From Aureococcus anophagefferens (taxonomy: Eukaryota > Sar > Pelagophyceae > Pelagomonadales > Pelagomonadaceae), in contig NW_008705562.1 of the NCBI RefSeq assembly GCF_000186865.1, positions 803,737-867,736 on the forward strand: a stretch of 64,000 nucleotides of DNA, given 5' to 3'. Under the pieces are notes generated by a model. The model ran no database searches. It saw only the letters and a program-made list of their open reading frames with translations, and had not been told where the DNA came from. Shown here one piece after another: positions 1 to 8,855 of the stretch; within the stretch, counting starts at the first letter, position 1; each line of letters opens with the position of its first letter. Position numbers and translations under genes: made by a program.

Positions 1-1025
1 GAGTAAATTGAGGTGAAAATGAGATATTTTGAGCCCCTGGAGGCGCTCCAAGGCGCTCTCTGCGGCGATCCAGCCGCCCGCGGCTGCGGTCGGGACCGTC
101 GACGGACGGGCAGGTCGCACAAACCTCGACCGAGGCCCGGACGCGGTCGAAACAGGCCGCGGAGACCATTCGCCGCTTCTCGGCCGAGACGCTTTCGGCG
201 AGTGTCGGGCACCTTGTGGGCGTCGGAGACGGTGTAGATCGCCGTGCAGGAGCTCTATGATGTCGAACCGCCCGACGGAACACAGCGACGGTGATCGGTC
301 GACGTGAAACGCTGCGCTTGGCGCCGAAATCATTCGTTTTCGGGCTATTTGAGGCCACTTTTGACCAGAACAACCTCTCGCACGCCGATTTCGCAACCCG
401 GGGCGACTCCGACGCCTTCGCCCGCTCGTCACATATGGTCTACGCCTTCGACGACAGCCAGCCCGCCGCCAGCGCCCACAGGCGCACCGCGGCTCGCGTT
501 TTCGGTCGAAGCGTTTCGGCGCCCGGCGGACATTCGCGAGCGGCCGGAATTTCGACGAAACATCAAAAACTGCGCAGCACCATCGTGTAGCATCATGATA
601 GGAAGCTTTGAGTGGTGGTCGCGTTTGAGAGTTCCTCGATGCGCCGGAGCACGGCTGGATCGCCCAATTCCGGCACTTTTTCGACCGCCGTGCGCGCGCG
701 CGCAGTCGGCTCTACGAGCGCCGGAAGGTCGCGCGCGGCCCTCCCATACGACCTAGACCGCGGGATCAATCGCTGCGCGGCCCGTGGGCACGCGCGCGTG
801 GGCGCACTGGTCGCTGCCGAGGCCAAGTGGCGAGGCGACCGCACGCCGATTCAGCAGTGGATGATGATGATGCCCGTGGCAAAAGCGCTGCTGCAGTCCA
901 CGGCCCGCCAACCCGCCACCCGCGTCGGAAGGCCAGCTCTACGCCGCGCCGCGCAGTGTCCACCGATAAGGTGTGCTTTCGCGGGAGGGAGCCTCGAAGA
1001 GCTCCGATCATTTTCCGCGTGCACC
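1..1025. other. No convincing gene
   Basis: All reading frames here are short and low in complexity. Codon use lacks the strong G/C third-position pattern of the real genes in the window. A short minus-strand ORF (593-844) ends in a plausible-looking helical tail, but I see no domain and no start context. The stretch may hold the 5' UTR and promoter of the RidA gene, or decayed sequence. Confidence 0.5.
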
Positions 1026-1448
1026 ATGCGCCTCGGCATCCTGCTCAGCGCCGCGCTCGTCGCCGTCGCGGATAAGCGCGTCGTCAACGTCGACGGCTGG
1101 GAGAAGTCGCCCTTGTTTTCGCACGCCGTCGTCTCCGGCGACACGGTCTACGTCTCGGGCATGATCGGCGTCGACATGTCGACGATGAAGCTCTGCCCCG
1201 GCGGCGTCTACAACCAGACGCTCTGCGCCTTCGCGAACATCGAGACCATGCTCCACGCCGCGGGCACGTCGCTGGACAAGGTGCTCGACTGCACGTGCTT
1301 CGTCGGCGACCTCGCGACCGACTTCGACAAGATGAACGAGGCCTACACGTCCGTCTTCGCGGTGGACCCGCCGGCGCGCGCGGCCTTCGGCGTCGCGGCC
1401 GTCGCCCTGGGCGCGGCCGCGGAGTTCAAGTGCACGGCGACGCTCTAG
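1026..1448 (+). CDS. Secreted or organelle RidA/YjgF-family protein
   Basis: This 140-residue protein matches the RidA (YjgF/YER057c/UK114) family, small trimeric enamine/imine deaminases that clear reactive intermediates of amino-acid metabolism. Residues 1-15 are a hydrophobic leader (MRLGILLSAALVAVA), so the mature enzyme probably enters the secretory pathway or an organelle. The mature part has the usual family length. The conserved Arg of the active site is visible in PPARAAFGV, and the Glu of AEFKCTATL lies where the family's catalytic Glu is expected. The open frame extends upstream to 612, but the ATG at 1026 is chosen because it places the leader directly before the family fold. There is no intron. 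Confidence 0.85.
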   Translation: MRLGILLSAALVAVADKRVVNVDGWEKSPLFSHAVVSGDTVYVSGMIGVDMSTMKLCPGGVYNQTLCAFANIETMLHAAGTSLDKVLDCTCFVGDLATDFDKMNEAYTSVFAVDPPARAAFGVAAVALGAAAEFKCTATL

Positions 1449-1702
1449 GGAGGGGCGTAACTTATCCCGCCGGCGGGATAGGCTAAGCGCCGTTTTGGAT
1501 CACTCGTGGGCAAACATTGGGCACCGCACCAGTCGAGCGCGCGTCCCCTTCAATCACTAGTCCAACACGGGATTCCGCCGCGGGCCCGGGCGGCTCGCCG
1601 ATCGCATAAAGTAAAGGCGCGCATCCCGAGGCGCCACCATCACCACCGCTGCCGCGCGTTTCGAGTCGTTACGGGAGCATGGTGCGCGGCGACGCCCCCC
1701 CC

Positions 1703-2998
1703 TCAGGCTGGGCTCGTCGGGAGCTTGAGCGCGGGCACGGAGGGCCGCGGCGCGGGCGCCGCGGCGCCCGTGGGCGCGGGGACGCCGCGGCCGCTGGGCT
1801 TGCTGCGCATGGGGACGTTGCCCGTGCGGCTCGACGCCGGCGCCGTCGGCGGCGCGGGCACCTGGGCGCCGCTGAGGTCCCGGGGCGCGGCCTTGGCCGT
1901 CGCGGAGCGCTTCGTCGCGGGCAGCGGCCGGCCGCCGAGGTCCGCGGTGACGACGGCCGCGGACTTGGACAGCTGCTGCCAGGGCCCGTCGGGCTTCTTG
2001 ATGCGCATGGTGGCCATGGGCCGCGCGAGGCGGCCGACGTGCGACTCGTGCGTCAACACGTCGTAGCCGTGGTGGCGGCCGCCCTCGCGCTCGCAGAAGT
2101 CGACCGTCTTCGCGAAGCGCGCGAGGGCGCGGCTCTTGTCGCGGTCGTCGCGCTTCACGGACCGGTCCCGCAGCTCCGCCTCCACCGAGGGCCCCTTCTT
2201 GGACGCGATGGCCCGGTTGCCGACGCCGGACGCGACCTCCAATTTCGCCTGGTCCTTGACCGCGTGGCTCACGATGTCGTAGGCCGCGCCCTCGCAGTAC
2301 TGCACCGCCGGCGGCAGCCGCGCCACGGACCCCTGGCCCGCGATGGAGCTCAGCACCGCGCGCTGCTTCGCGAAGTCCGCCTCCTTGCCCGCGTCGTAGT
2401 AGCGGCCGAGCAGCGGGTCGAAGTCGTGCGTCTCCCAGAAGAGCTTCTGGGCGCTGTGCTTCGCCTCCGTGCGGTCCCGGAGCGTGCGGCCCTTGTGGTC
2501 GCTGATGTACTTGTTCGAGACGATGTCGAACTCGCGGCGCTTCCACGACGCGGGCAATAGGCCCGATTCCGCGCGCGCGTCGACGACGGACTTCCGCGGG
2601 GGCGCCCTGGGGTCCTTGGCCTTGTGGTTGATGATGTTCCAGGACGTGCGCGAGTCCGGCGGCTTGTTGCTCGGCGCCCGCTCCGCGGGCGTCTTGCCAC
2701 TCCGGAACTCGTGCGTGACGATGTCGAACGGCGGCTGCTTGTCGAGCGCCGCGGCGAGCTTCGCGCCGTCGGCCTCGGCGGCGGAGTTTCGCGCCGACCG
2801 CTCGCGCCGCGGGTCGTAGTGGCGCTGGAGCAGCGGGTTGAACTTGGACCGCTTCTCGTAGTGGGTCACGCGGTGGTCCTTGGGCGGGTGGGCCTCGCCC
2901 AGCTTGTCCCAGGACGCGAGGCCCCGCTCGGCCTGGTAGCTCTTCAGCGTGTCGCCCCAGGACGTCTCCGTCGGCAGGGCCGTCGTCGTCGACAGCAT
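1703..2998 (-). CDS. Uncharacterised protein with repeated [FY]D[IV][VL][ST] motifs
   Basis: This is a 431-residue soluble, basic protein with no membrane segment. A short motif of aromatic-Asp-Ile/Val-Val/Leu-Ser/Thr recurs at irregular spacing (FDIVTHEF, FDIVSNKY, YDIVSHAV, YDVLTHES). Each copy is followed by charged, turn-rich sequence, and related blocks (FNPLLQRHYD, FDPLLGRYYD) also repeat. This suggests an extended scaffold or filament-binding protein; similar repeats occur in flagellar and microtubule-associated proteins, but I cannot name a family. The last 90 residues are Pro/Ala-rich and probably disordered. The ATG at 2998 was chosen because the upstream extension (to 3247) lacks the repeat character and would consume the spacer shared with the divergent glycosyltransferase gene. 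Confidence 0.7.
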   Translation of the reverse strand: MLSTTTALPTETSWGDTLKSYQAERGLASWDKLGEAHPPKDHRVTHYEKRSKFNPLLQRHYDPRRERSARNSAAEADGAKLAAALDKQPPFDIVTHEFRSGKTPAERAPSNKPPDSRTSWNIINHKAKDPRAPPRKSVVDARAESGLLPASWKRREFDIVSNKYISDHKGRTLRDRTEAKHSAQKLFWETHDFDPLLGRYYDAGKEADFAKQRAVLSSIAGQGSVARLPPAVQYCEGAAYDIVSHAVKDQAKLEVASGVGNRAIASKKGPSVEAELRDRSVKRDDRDKSRALARFAKTVDFCEREGGRHHGYDVLTHESHVGRLARPMATMRIKKPDGPWQQLSKSAAVVTADLGGRPLPATKRSATAKAAPRDLSGAQVPAPPTAPASSRTGNVPMRSKPSGRGVPAPTGAAAPAPRPSVPALKLPTSPA

Positions 2999-3188
2999 GG
3001 TCGCGCCGGAACCCGCGCGGGGCGGCGGAGAGGCGAGGCAACCACACGGCCCAGCTCGATGGCGTTGCCGTGGGTCGATGGTATCATCGTTACAAGTTGA
3101 TACTGCCGTCGGAGGTTGAAGCAGCCCCGCTCTCCATGGAGAAGCTGATCGATCGATGAGAAGCTGATGCCTCGTATCGCACGATAAG

Positions 3189-5509
3189 ATGCGGTCGCGC
3201 CGCGCCGCGGCCGGCGGCGGCGCGGCGCTGCCGACGACGGCGGCCACGACGGCCCGCCGCCGGCCGTCGCGGCGCCGGCGCTGCGTCGTCGGCGCCGTCG
3301 TCGCCCTGGCGTGCTGCGGGGCCGCGCTGCTCCTCGTGGCCCGCGGCGGCCCGGCCCTCGACGGCGCGGCCCTCGAGGCGCGGCTCGCCGCCGTCGCGAC
3401 CCTGCCGCGGCGCGTGGACGTCCGCCGCGACGGCGCGGACCGCTTCGCGGCGCGGGGCTGCGCGGACGACCCGCTCCGGCGGTTCCGGGGCCGCGCGCGG
3501 CGCGGCGCCGTCGCCGCGGTGACGGCCGCGCGCGTCGCCTCGACGGCGAGCCGCGAGTTCCGCCTCCTCGCCCGCCAGGCCGCCTCCCTGGCGACCCTCG
3601 CGGCGCCGGGCGCCGTCGACGACTACGTCGTCGTCTGGTCGCGCGACACCAACGGTACGGCGGCGTGCGCCGCGCTCCGCGCGGGCCTCCCGGCCGCCTG
3701 GCCCCTGCGGTGCGTCGACGAGGCGGCGCTGGAGCCGAAGCTCGCGACCTACGACGACCGCCGCTTCGACGACTACGGCGGCGACGGCGCGTACCGGGAC
3801 CGGCGAAGGCCGGGGCCGCACGAGGGCGCGACGTTCCCAACTTGGAAGGCTCCTAGCTCGGTCGTTTTCCACTCGTTTCGGCTGATTTTTGGACGAGCGA
3901 TCATCTCGCGAAGCGTGGATGCTTTTTTCAATGGAACTCGCGCGCGCGGAACACTCACGCTGAAGTGTTGAATCACCCTTTCAGGCGCGGCCGCGTCGCG
4001 CAGATGGTCGCGAAGCTCGCCGCGGCCCGCGTCGTGCGGAGCGCCTTCTACCTCGTCCTCGACGCCGACGTCGTGCTGCTGCGGCCCCTGGTCTTGGCGG
4101 ACCTCGTGGACGCGCGGGGCCGCGGTTTAGCGACGTTCTCGCCCTTCTTTTCCGGCGCGGGCGGCGGCGACGACCTCCGGTCCGTGGGCCAGTTCGGCCG
4201 CTGGCTGCGCTGGTCCGGGGACGTGCTGGGCATCCCGAGCGTCGACGCGCGACGGGGCTTCTACGGCGTCACGCCCGCGCTGCTCCACGCGGGCGCCGCG
4301 CGCGCGCTCTGGGCGTACCTCGAACGGCGCCACGGCGCCCCCTGGTGGGCGAACGCGGGGCCCTTCTGGACGGAGTACGGCCTCTACTTCCTCTTCCTCG
4401 AGGCGACGCAGACCGCCGACGCCGTCCACTTCCGCTGCGAGGGCCAGCTCAGCGGGCCGGCGCTGTGGGAGGGCACGCCCGACGCCGCGGTCGACGTCGC
4501 GGCGCTCGCGGGCCAGGCCTACGCGCTCTTCGCCGTGGACCAGTCGCGGCGCCGCGGGCCGAGGTTGGACGCCGGCGCCGCGGCGGCGCCGCGGCTCGGC
4601 GCCGCGGCGTCGAAGCGGCTCGTGCTCGACGCGTGGGCCGCGTCCGAGGCCGCGACGGACCGGTCGCGCGACGACCGGCGGCGCGCGGACGGGTCGTCGA
4701 CGGCGAGCCTCCGGGCCTTCGTCACGCACGTCGCCACGGTCAGCGACGTCTGGGCCGCCTGCGTCACGGCCGCGTCGCGCGCGCCCGGCGGCCACCCGCA
4801 CGTCGCGCTCGCCGACGGCACCGTCCTCGACGACTACGACGCGGGCCCGCTGCTCCGGGCCTGCTTCCGCGGCGCCGTCCTCGAGGCGCCGCGGCTCCCG
4901 GACGTGCCCCGCGCCTTCGGCCTGCTCCACGCCTTCGGCCTCGCGCGCTTCGACAAGGTCGTCGTCGTCGGCCCGGGCGCGGTCCTCGGGCCCAAAGCCG
5001 CGGACCTCTTCGAGCGGCCGGGCCTCGGCGCGTCGAACGCGTCGCGGGGCCTCCGGTCCGAGCTCCTCGTCCTCGTCCCGGACCTCGCGCTCTCCTACGG
5101 CCCCCTGCGCGCGGCGCTCGCGCGCCGGAGGCCCGGCGAGCGCCTCGACGCGTTCCTCGACGGCGCGTTCCCCCGGTGGCGCGCGCGGGACCTGCCGCGC
5201 GCCTTCTACGTGGCCGACGACCCCGAGGTCCTGCGCTTCGACTTCGGCGCGCGCCTGCCGCCGTCGGAGGACCTCTGCGCGCGCGACGGCGCGCGCGCGG
5301 CGCCCTTCTGGGCCGCGCACGCGGCGCTGCTCGCGCGCCTCGGGGCCGACGACGCGCGGCGGCTCCGGGCGCTGCTGCGGCCCCTCGCGTCCGGCGCGCT
5401 GGCGCGGTGCGGCGACGTCGCGCGGACCTGCCGCGAGCTCGCCCGGGCGTGGGACTTCCCGGACCTGTTCCGCGAGCCGGACTGCCGAGGCTTGGACACG
5501 CCGGACTAG
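3189..5509 (+). CDS. Type II membrane glycosyltransferase-like protein, two exons
   Basis: The exons are 3189-3790 and 3985-5509, giving 708 residues. An Arg-rich N-terminus precedes one transmembrane anchor (VVGAVVALACCGAALLLVA, about residues 33-51), typical of Golgi glycosyltransferases. The first half has YVVVWSRDT, then after the splice RVAQMVAKLAAARVV and the DxD-like metal site LDADVVLLRPL. This resembles DUF6492/GT-A style transferases. The second half looks like a glycogenin-type (GT8) fold (FVTHVATVSDVWAACV, ARFDKVVVVGPGAVLG), but GPG stands where DxD should be, so it may be an inactive or regulatory transferase domain. The intron holds introner 1. The donor at 3791 restores the frame (194 bp); a donor at 3833 (152 bp) also would, but 194 bp fits the other introners better. 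Confidence 0.72.
3791..3984 (+). mobile_element. Introner element 1 (intron of the glycosyltransferase gene)
   Basis: This intron shares a core with three other introns in the window. TTCGGCTGATTTTTGGACGA (3877-3896) is exact in introner 3 and one mismatch away in introner 4. It also shares TAGCTCGGTC upstream of that core, and the stretches ATCATCTC, GAAGCGTGGA and CGCGCGGAACACTCACG with introner 2 read in reverse. It ends CCCTTTCAG. The inverted-repeat ends and any target duplication are badly decayed, so this looks like the oldest copy. The 5' boundary is uncertain (GT at 3791 or 3833). Confidence 0.75.
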
Positions 5510-5533
5510 CGAGAGCGCACACAAAAAGTCGGA

Positions 5534-6916
5534 TTAGAGGGCGGACACCTGGTCGCGGTAGTAGGCCTCGTCGAGCCAGGCGGGCTTTGGGAGGGCGAAG
5601 TGGGTCTTGAGGATGTGCTCCGCGACCTTGAGGCTCTGCTCGGCCCAGCAGCAGGGCGTGCCCTGGTAGCCCGTGAACCAGTAGTCGTTGTTCGCGACGA
5701 AGAGGTTCTTCTTCCCGCCCGTCGGGTTCGACGTCTTCATCGTGTACGCGTGGCCGTCGACGCCGCCGAGGCAGGTCTCCTCCGGGCACGTCTTCAGCAT
5801 GGCCCGGAAGTTCGACGACATGGGCGTCGGCAGGAACTTGTTCGACGCGTCCCAGAAGCCCATGACCGCGGACGTCGGCGGCGCGACCGTCGCCGGGTCG
5901 ACGCCCTTCGACGCGAAATCGGCCGCGTGAAGCGCGAGCAGCTTCGCGTGGCTCTCCGCCAGCAGCGTCGCGTTCGTCGACACGGTCAGCGGGTCGTCGC
6001 CGGCGGCGCGGTACGCGTCGTAGTAGGTGATGCTCGGCACCTTTTCGTTGAACGTGTAGACCGTCTCGATGGCGCCCGCGCCGACGAGCGCGCCCGCGGC
6101 GTCCCTCAGCATGGGGCCGTCGTGGAAGCGGCCGAAGAACGGAGGCGACGAGTTCGTGGCGGCGAAGGACCCCTCGAGGATGCCGAGCTCCGTGCGCCAC
6201 CAGGGCTCGGGGTAGACGAGGTAGACCTTGAGCTGCTCGACCTCGAAGCCCTCGGGGTGCGGGCAGGGCTCGCAGGCCGCGAGGAGCCGCGCGGCCGTCG
6301 CGTCGTAGCGGAAGAGCGGCGAGTCGCCCGCGTCGAGCGCCGTGATCGCCTTGCGGGGCAGGTTCAGCAGCGCCGCGCCGGCCTCGACGGCCGACCCGTC
6401 GGCGAAGACGAGCCTCGCGCCCCTGTCGTCCGCGCCGTCCTCGACGGCGACGAGCTCGCGGCCGTACTCGACGCGGACGCCGCGGGCGACGAGGTCCCGC
6501 GTGATGAGGCGCAGCGGCGTCTCGTAGCCCGCCGCGTTCTCCGCGGCGTCGCCGTCGACGATCTTGTAGAGCGTCGTGTTGAACTCCGGGTCGAGGCCGC
6601 AGTCGGGCTGGTAGCAGCGCGTGCTCAGGTTCAGGTCGAAGCGGATGAGGTCGCCCGGGAGGTGCATGTCGCGGCCGAAGCGGTACGCGCCGATGTCGAT
6701 GGTCAGGTTGTGTTCCTCGCGCACGCTGTAGGTGCGGCCGCCCGTCTTGTGGCGCGCCTCGAAGAGGCAGAGGTTCGGCGTCGTCGGGGCGAGGCGGTAG
6801 GCGGTGTAGAGCCCGGCCCAGCCGCCGCCGACCACCGCGACGTCGCAGTCATTGGCGGCGGCGACGGCGAGCGCTGGCAGCCACGCGAGCAGCGAAGCCA
6901 TCGAACGCGACGCCAT
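5534..6916 (-). CDS. FAD-dependent amine oxidase, secreted or lumenal
   Basis: This is a 460-residue flavoprotein of the monoamine/polyamine oxidase superfamily. After a leader peptide (SMASLLAWLPALAVAAA) comes the dinucleotide-binding fold CDVAVVGGGWAGLYTAYRL. It is followed by an acidic strand end and the GGRTYS motif (LFEARHKTGGRTYS), the classical FAD-contact pair of this family. The C-terminal part contains the aromatic/Cys-rich segment NNDYWFTGYQGTPCCWAEQS, in the region that normally completes the FAD site and substrate cage. The substrate cannot be told from sequence. The start at 6916 gives a leader immediately before the Rossmann motif; the frame stays open further upstream but would overlap the divergent TPR gene. 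The 3' end faces the glycosyltransferase stop 24 bp away. Confidence 0.85.
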   Translation of the reverse strand: MASRSMASLLAWLPALAVAAANDCDVAVVGGGWAGLYTAYRLAPTTPNLCLFEARHKTGGRTYSVREEHNLTIDIGAYRFGRDMHLPGDLIRFDLNLSTRCYQPDCGLDPEFNTTLYKIVDGDAAENAAGYETPLRLITRDLVARGVRVEYGRELVAVEDGADDRGARLVFADGSAVEAGAALLNLPRKAITALDAGDSPLFRYDATAARLLAACEPCPHPEGFEVEQLKVYLVYPEPWWRTELGILEGSFAATNSSPPFFGRFHDGPMLRDAAGALVGAGAIETVYTFNEKVPSITYYDAYRAAGDDPLTVSTNATLLAESHAKLLALHAADFASKGVDPATVAPPTSAVMGFWDASNKFLPTPMSSNFRAMLKTCPEETCLGGVDGHAYTMKTSNPTGGKKNLFVANNDYWFTGYQGTPCCWAEQSLKVAEHILKTHFALPKPAWLDEAYYRDQVSAL

Positions 6917-6982
6917 CTCGTCGTGGCGGAAAATGCTCGCAACGTTGGTGCTTCTTCGGCCTGCTTGCAGCCCTTCTTGAGC
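6917..6982. promoter_or_regulatory. Short divergent intergenic spacer, likely bidirectional promoter
   Basis: Only 66 bp separate the start codons of the flavin oxidase (- strand) and the TPR protein (+ strand). Both promoters and both 5' leaders must overlap here or extend into coding sequence. No TATA box is evident. Confidence 0.45.
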
Positions 6983-8493
6983 ATGGCCACCATGAAGGAG
7001 GTCATCGCGGCCAAGGGCGCGACGGTTCGCGACGGCGTCGAGCTCGACTCGGCGTCGGCGGGCTGGAGCGCGCCCTTCGGCGCGGTCGTCGAGGTGCTGG
7101 AGGAGGCGTCGACGGCGTCCGGCGTCGCGCGCTGCCGCGTGGGCCACGGCGGCCGCGCGGGCTGGGTGTCGGCCAAGGTGCTGCGGGCGCCGACGGCCTC
7201 CGGCGAGTCGACCGCCGCGCGGCTCAAGGCCGCCGCCGACGAGCTGAACCGCGCGGAGCGGTGGCCCGAGGCCGTGGACATGTACGGCGCGGCCATCGCC
7301 GCGGACCCGAACAACCACGCGCTCTACAGCAACCGCGCGCGCTGCCGCCTCCAGCTCTGCGGCGCCTGCGCGCCGGCGGCCGACGTCGCCGCGGGCCTCG
7401 CCGACGGCGAGCGCTGCGTCGCCCTCGCGCCGGGCTTCGCGCGCGGCTACCGGCGGTTGGGCGCGTTCCAGCGCCTCGCGGCCGTCGCGGCCCTGCGGGG
7501 CGCGCGGTCCGCGGCGGACTTCGACGCCGCGGACGCGGACCGCGACGACGACGCCGACGGCGGCGTCGACGTCGCCTACGTCCGCGCCGCGCGGCGGTCG
7601 CCGGCGACGGCCGCGGCCGTCGAGCGCCATCGCCGCGCGCTCGAGCGGACCTGCCGCGCCGGGTCACGACGCGCCGGCGTCCTCCACGGCCGTTTGTGTG
7701 AAAACACCGCGACGCTCTCAGGCTCGCGCTGGACCGGGGCTGCGCGGAGCTGCGGGACTGGCTCCAGGAGCTCCGCGACGCGGACGGCTTCGCCGTCGAC
7801 GCGTCGCTGGCGCCGGACGACGCGGCCCTCGCCGACGACGCGGCCAAGGCGGCGCACAAGGCCAGGGGCGCCGAGCTCTTCGCCGCGGCCAAGTGGGCCA
7901 AGGCCGCGGCCGCGTTCACCAGGGCGCTCGCCGCGGACGCGACGGACGGCGTGCTCTACAGCAACCGGTCCGCGTGCCACGCGAAGCTCGACGCCTTCGC
8001 CGCGGCGCTCCGCGACGCCGACGCCTGCGTCGCCCTGAAACCGACCTGGGCCAAGGCCGCGAGCCGCCGCGGCGCCGCGCTCTTCGGCCTCGGCCGCTAC
8101 GAGGCCGCCGCGGCCGCGTGCCGCGCGGGCCTCGCGGCGACGGACGGCGCGACGCCGGCGACGGCCGCGGCCCTCGAGGAGCTCCTGGAGAAGTGCGCCG
8201 TCGAGACGCGCGAGCCGCCCGCGGTCCGGCGCCACATGCACCGGCTCCGCCGCGAGCAGCGCGACCGCAAGAAGCTCAACCTCGGCGGCTCCGGCGGGGG
8301 CCTCTGGGTCGCCGACGAGCGCGGCGGCATGAGGAAAGCCGACCTCGGCTCCCTCTGCGCCACCAGCGGCGTCGGCACGCTCGGCGGCCTCGACGCGGTC
8401 TTGCGCGACGCCGCGAGCGGCAACCCGGCGTCGGAGAAGGACATGCGCGCCGAGGCCCGCGCGGCCGCCGCGCGCGAGGGCGGCGGGCGCTAA
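6983..8493 (+). CDS. TPR co-chaperone-like protein with N-terminal SH3-like domain
   Basis: The exons are 6983-7662 and 7722-8493 (483 residues). The 59-bp GT-AG intron restores the frame. Residues 10-60 form a beta-rich SH3-like module (GVELDSASAGWSAPFGAVVE, then VGHGGRAGWVSAKVL). Two tetratricopeptide blocks follow: one near residues 75-160 (ALYSNRARCRLQL) and one after the splice near 290-390 (LYSNRSACHAKLDAFAAALR, AASRRGAALFGLGRYEAA). This arrangement recalls STI1/HOP, TTC and FKBP-type Hsp70/Hsp90 adaptors, in which the TPR clamp binds chaperone C-termini. The C-terminal 110 residues are basic then Gly-rich (RREQRDRKKLNLGGSGGG) with no recognised catalytic domain. The ATG lies 66 bp from the divergent oxidase start. 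Confidence 0.8.
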
Positions 8494-8855
8494 CCTCTCA
8501 CGTCGCTACACGCGTCGTCGAGCGCGGCTTCCGGATCCGAGGGGGAACTGACGTTCTCGCCCGTGAGCCGCGGCACGAGGAGGAATCGCATGACACCTAG
8601 GACCGGTCGGCGTAGGGAGTTCCTGCCTGCATGCGACTCGAAACGTAGGACTCCCGGGGTAGGCCACGGGATTCCGTCGGGAGGTCGGATTCATGCCTGG
8701 ATGCATCTCTCTCTCTCTAGCGCATTAGGCGACGCATCCCGCCGGGCCATCTAATCCACACACACAACACATCCCTGTGTGGAATCACAGGAGATTCGCG
8801 ATCTAGAAATCGAAGCAAAACCGAAAGCAAGGCTACAGCGACGCGCGCGAAGAAC
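8494..8855. other. Intergenic region without a gene
   Basis: This is 362 bp of lower-GC sequence between the TPR protein and the phytase-like gene. It contains a CT dinucleotide run (near 8707-8719) and an ACACAC run (near 8757-8769). No reading frame or RNA fold that I recognise is present; it probably holds the promoter and 5' UTR of the downstream gene. Confidence 0.5.

Noticed and set aside
593..844. Minus-strand ORF of 83 codons with a natural-looking tail
   Set aside because: No start context, domain or partner exon could be found; the region is weakly coding at best.
5600..8038. 812-residue plus-strand ORF covering the oxidase and TPR gene
   Set aside because: Its first 460 codons are the antisense of the flavin oxidase; only the part from 6983 shows TPR motifs, and it then needs the 7663-7721 intron.
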